From contig JBHIBA010000240.1 of NCBI GenBank assembly GCA_046758845.1, positions 1 to 7,181 of the forward strand: a stretch of 7,181 nucleotides of DNA. Direction: 5' to 3'. The DNA is from JBHIBA01 sp046758845. Lineage in GTDB: Bacteria; UBA8248; JACPRG01; G963555815. Position numbers and translations under genes: made by a program. The notes below the pieces were generated by a model. It saw nothing but the letters and a program-made list of their open reading frames with translations. It was not told where the DNA came from and ran no database searches. How positions within the stretch are numbered: position 1 is the stretch's first letter; each line of letters opens with the position of its first letter. Below are positions 5,942 to 7,181 of the stretch, piece by piece.

Positions 5942-7181
5942 AGGTCCTCATCGTCGGAGGCGGAGGGCGAGAACACGCCCTGGCGTGGAAGATCCGCCAA
6001 AGCCCGCGGGTGGATGGACTTTTCATCGCGCCGGGAAACGCGGGAACGGCCCTGGAAGGACGAAACGTCAACATTCCCGCCGAAGACGTTGAGGGTTTGC
6101 TCCGCTTCGCCGAGAAGGAGGGCGTCGACCTGACCGTTGTCGGGCCCGAGGCGCCTTTGATGGCCGGCATTGTCGATCGGTTTGAATCGGCCGGACGTAA
6201 GACTTTTGGACCCCGCCGGGCGGCGGCCCGCATCGAAGGTTCAAAGGCCTTCGCGAAGGACCTTTTCCAGCGGGCCGGGATACCGACTGCGCCCCACCGC
6301 ACTCTTTCGGATTCCACCCAAGCCCTCGCCTACGTGGAGAACCTCCCCGAAGGCCCACTGGTCGTGAAGGCCGACGGCCTGGCGGCCGGCAAGGGAGTCA
6401 TCGTCTGCGATTGCCGGAGCGAAGCGAAACAGGCCGTCCGGAGGCTCATGGATGAGGGCCTCCTGGGAAAGGCGGGAAAGACCCTGGTCATCGAGGAGAG
6501 GCTCTCCGGAGCCGAGCTTTCCGTGTTCGCCTTCTGCGACGGCCTCAAAGTCGCCTATCTCGGCTCGGCGCAGGACCACAAGCCCATCGGCGAGGGCGAC
6601 ACGGGAGAAAACACCGGAGGGATGGGCGCCTACTCGCCCGTGCCCCTGGCGGACGAGGAACTGGTTCACGATGTCGTCGAAAGATGCCACGCCCGGGCGG
6701 CCGCCGCCTTGGATGCCGCCGCCACTCCCTACCGGGGAATGCTCTACGCGGGATTGATGATCACGTCTTCAGGCCCGCAAGTCCTGGAATTCAACGCCCG
6801 GTTTGGAGACCCGGAAACGCAACCCCTGATGGCGAGGCTCGATGAGGACATCGTCCCTTGGCTGATGGACGTTGCCGAAGGCCGCCTGAGGGACGGACGG
6901 GCGGTCCGTCTCCGCGATGAGGCAGCCGTCTGCGTCGTCATGGCCTCAGCGGGATACCCTGGAAGGTATGAGAAGGGAAGGAAAATCATCGGTCTCCGGG
7001 CAGCGCTGGAAATGGATGGCGTCCATCTCTTCCATGCCGCAACGGCGCAGGCCGACAATGACACCGTCACGGCGGGCGGGCGCGTTCTGGGAGTCACCGC
7101 CACCGGAAAGGACCTGGCGACGGCCATTGGCCTCGCTTATGAAGCCGTCGGGAAGATCCACTGGGAAGGCGTTTACTACCG
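5938..7181 (+). CDS. purD: phosphoribosylamine-glycine ligase PurD (3' end cut by the window)
   Basis: PurD (GARS) joins glycine to phosphoribosylamine with ATP, the second step of de novo purine synthesis. The frame is open from ATG 5938 to the window end, 414 codons plus two bases. Relatives are about 420-430 residues and the last residues read IHWEGVYYR, close to the expected C-terminus, so only a short tail is missing. The N-terminal glycine loop is VGGGGREHAL (6-15). VVGPEAPLMAGI follows near residue 70. The ATP-grasp domain has VKADGLAAGKGV (143-154), QDHKPIGEGDTGENTGGMG (212-230) and the metal-binding LEFNARFGDPETQ (283-295). The C-terminal domain includes AAVCVVMASAGYPG. The start overlaps the rsmE stop by four bases, which fixes it well and implies coupled translation. 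No frameshift or missing catalytic residue is seen. Confidence 0.96.
   Translation, partial: MKVLIVGGGGREHALAWKIRQSPRVDGLFIAPGNAGTALEGRNVNIPAEDVEGLLRFAEKEGVDLTVVGPEAPLMAGIVDRFESAGRKTFGPRRAAARIEGSKAFAKDLFQRAGIPTAPHRTLSDSTQALAYVENLPEGPLVVKADGLAAGKGVIVCDCRSEAKQAVRRLMDEGLLGKAGKTLVIEERLSGAELSVFAFCDGLKVAYLGSAQDHKPIGEGDTGENTGGMGAYSPVPLADEELVHDVVERCHARAAAALDAAATPYRGMLYAGLMITSSGPQVLEFNARFGDPETQPLMARLDEDIVPWLMDVAEGRLRDGRAVRLRDEAAVCVVMASAGYPGRYEKGRKIIGLRAALEMDGVHLFHAATAQADNDTVTAGGRVLGVTATGKDLATAIGLAYEAVGKIHWEGVYY

Noticed and set aside
5778..6317. Minus-strand open frame across the rsmE-purD junction
   Set aside because: It runs antisense through two well-supported genes and has no family motif.
876..7181. 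A new defence, mobile or biosynthetic system
   Set aside because: Every large frame is a well-known housekeeping gene with intact motifs; I see no integrase, transposase, terminal repeats, CRISPR-like spacing or tRNA junction.

Overview
This is a GC-rich bacterial window of ordinary housekeeping genes, all on the + strand. The core is a heat-shock regulator/co-chaperone cluster followed by two macromolecule methyltransferases and a purine gene: hrcA, grpE, dnaJ, prmA, rsmE, purD. The order hrcA-grpE-(dnaK)-dnaJ-prmA-rsmE is the classic arrangement known from Bacillus and relatives, but here dnaK is missing between grpE and dnaJ. The high GC content, the widely spaced non-coding gaps and a Sec-type secreted small protein upstream suggest an uncultured, probably Gram-negative-type lineage (for example Planctomycetota, Acidobacteriota or NC10-like). 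I cannot fix the phylum from this sequence alone.

Layout. Positions 1-184 hold no supportable gene but contain several inverted repeats. Positions 185-646 encode a small exported protein of the DUF4864 type. Positions 647-875 are non-coding and carry a plausible sigma70-type promoter and an inverted repeat immediately before hrcA. hrcA (876-1940) is followed by a 163-base gap with three successive stem-loops, then grpE (2104-2718) and dnaJ (2747-3904, 28-base gap). A 49-base gap leads to prmA (3954-4904). A 239-base gap with nested hairpins and a diverged inverted repeat separates prmA from rsmE (5144-5941). rsmE overlaps purD by four bases (ATGA). purD starts at 5938 and is cut by the window end shortly before its expected stop.

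How they fit together. HrcA is the repressor of class I heat-shock genes. GrpE is the nucleotide-exchange factor and DnaJ the J-domain co-chaperone of DnaK, which must be encoded elsewhere. PrmA methylates ribosomal protein L11 and RsmE methylates 16S rRNA, so the cluster links protein folding to ribosome modification. purD begins a purine biosynthesis segment that is translationally coupled to rsmE. I see no mobile element, CRISPR array, tRNA, rRNA or new defence-like system. The points worth a second look are the missing dnaK, the missing canonical CIRCE operator, the structured hrcA-grpE leader and the repeat-bearing prmA-rsmE gap.
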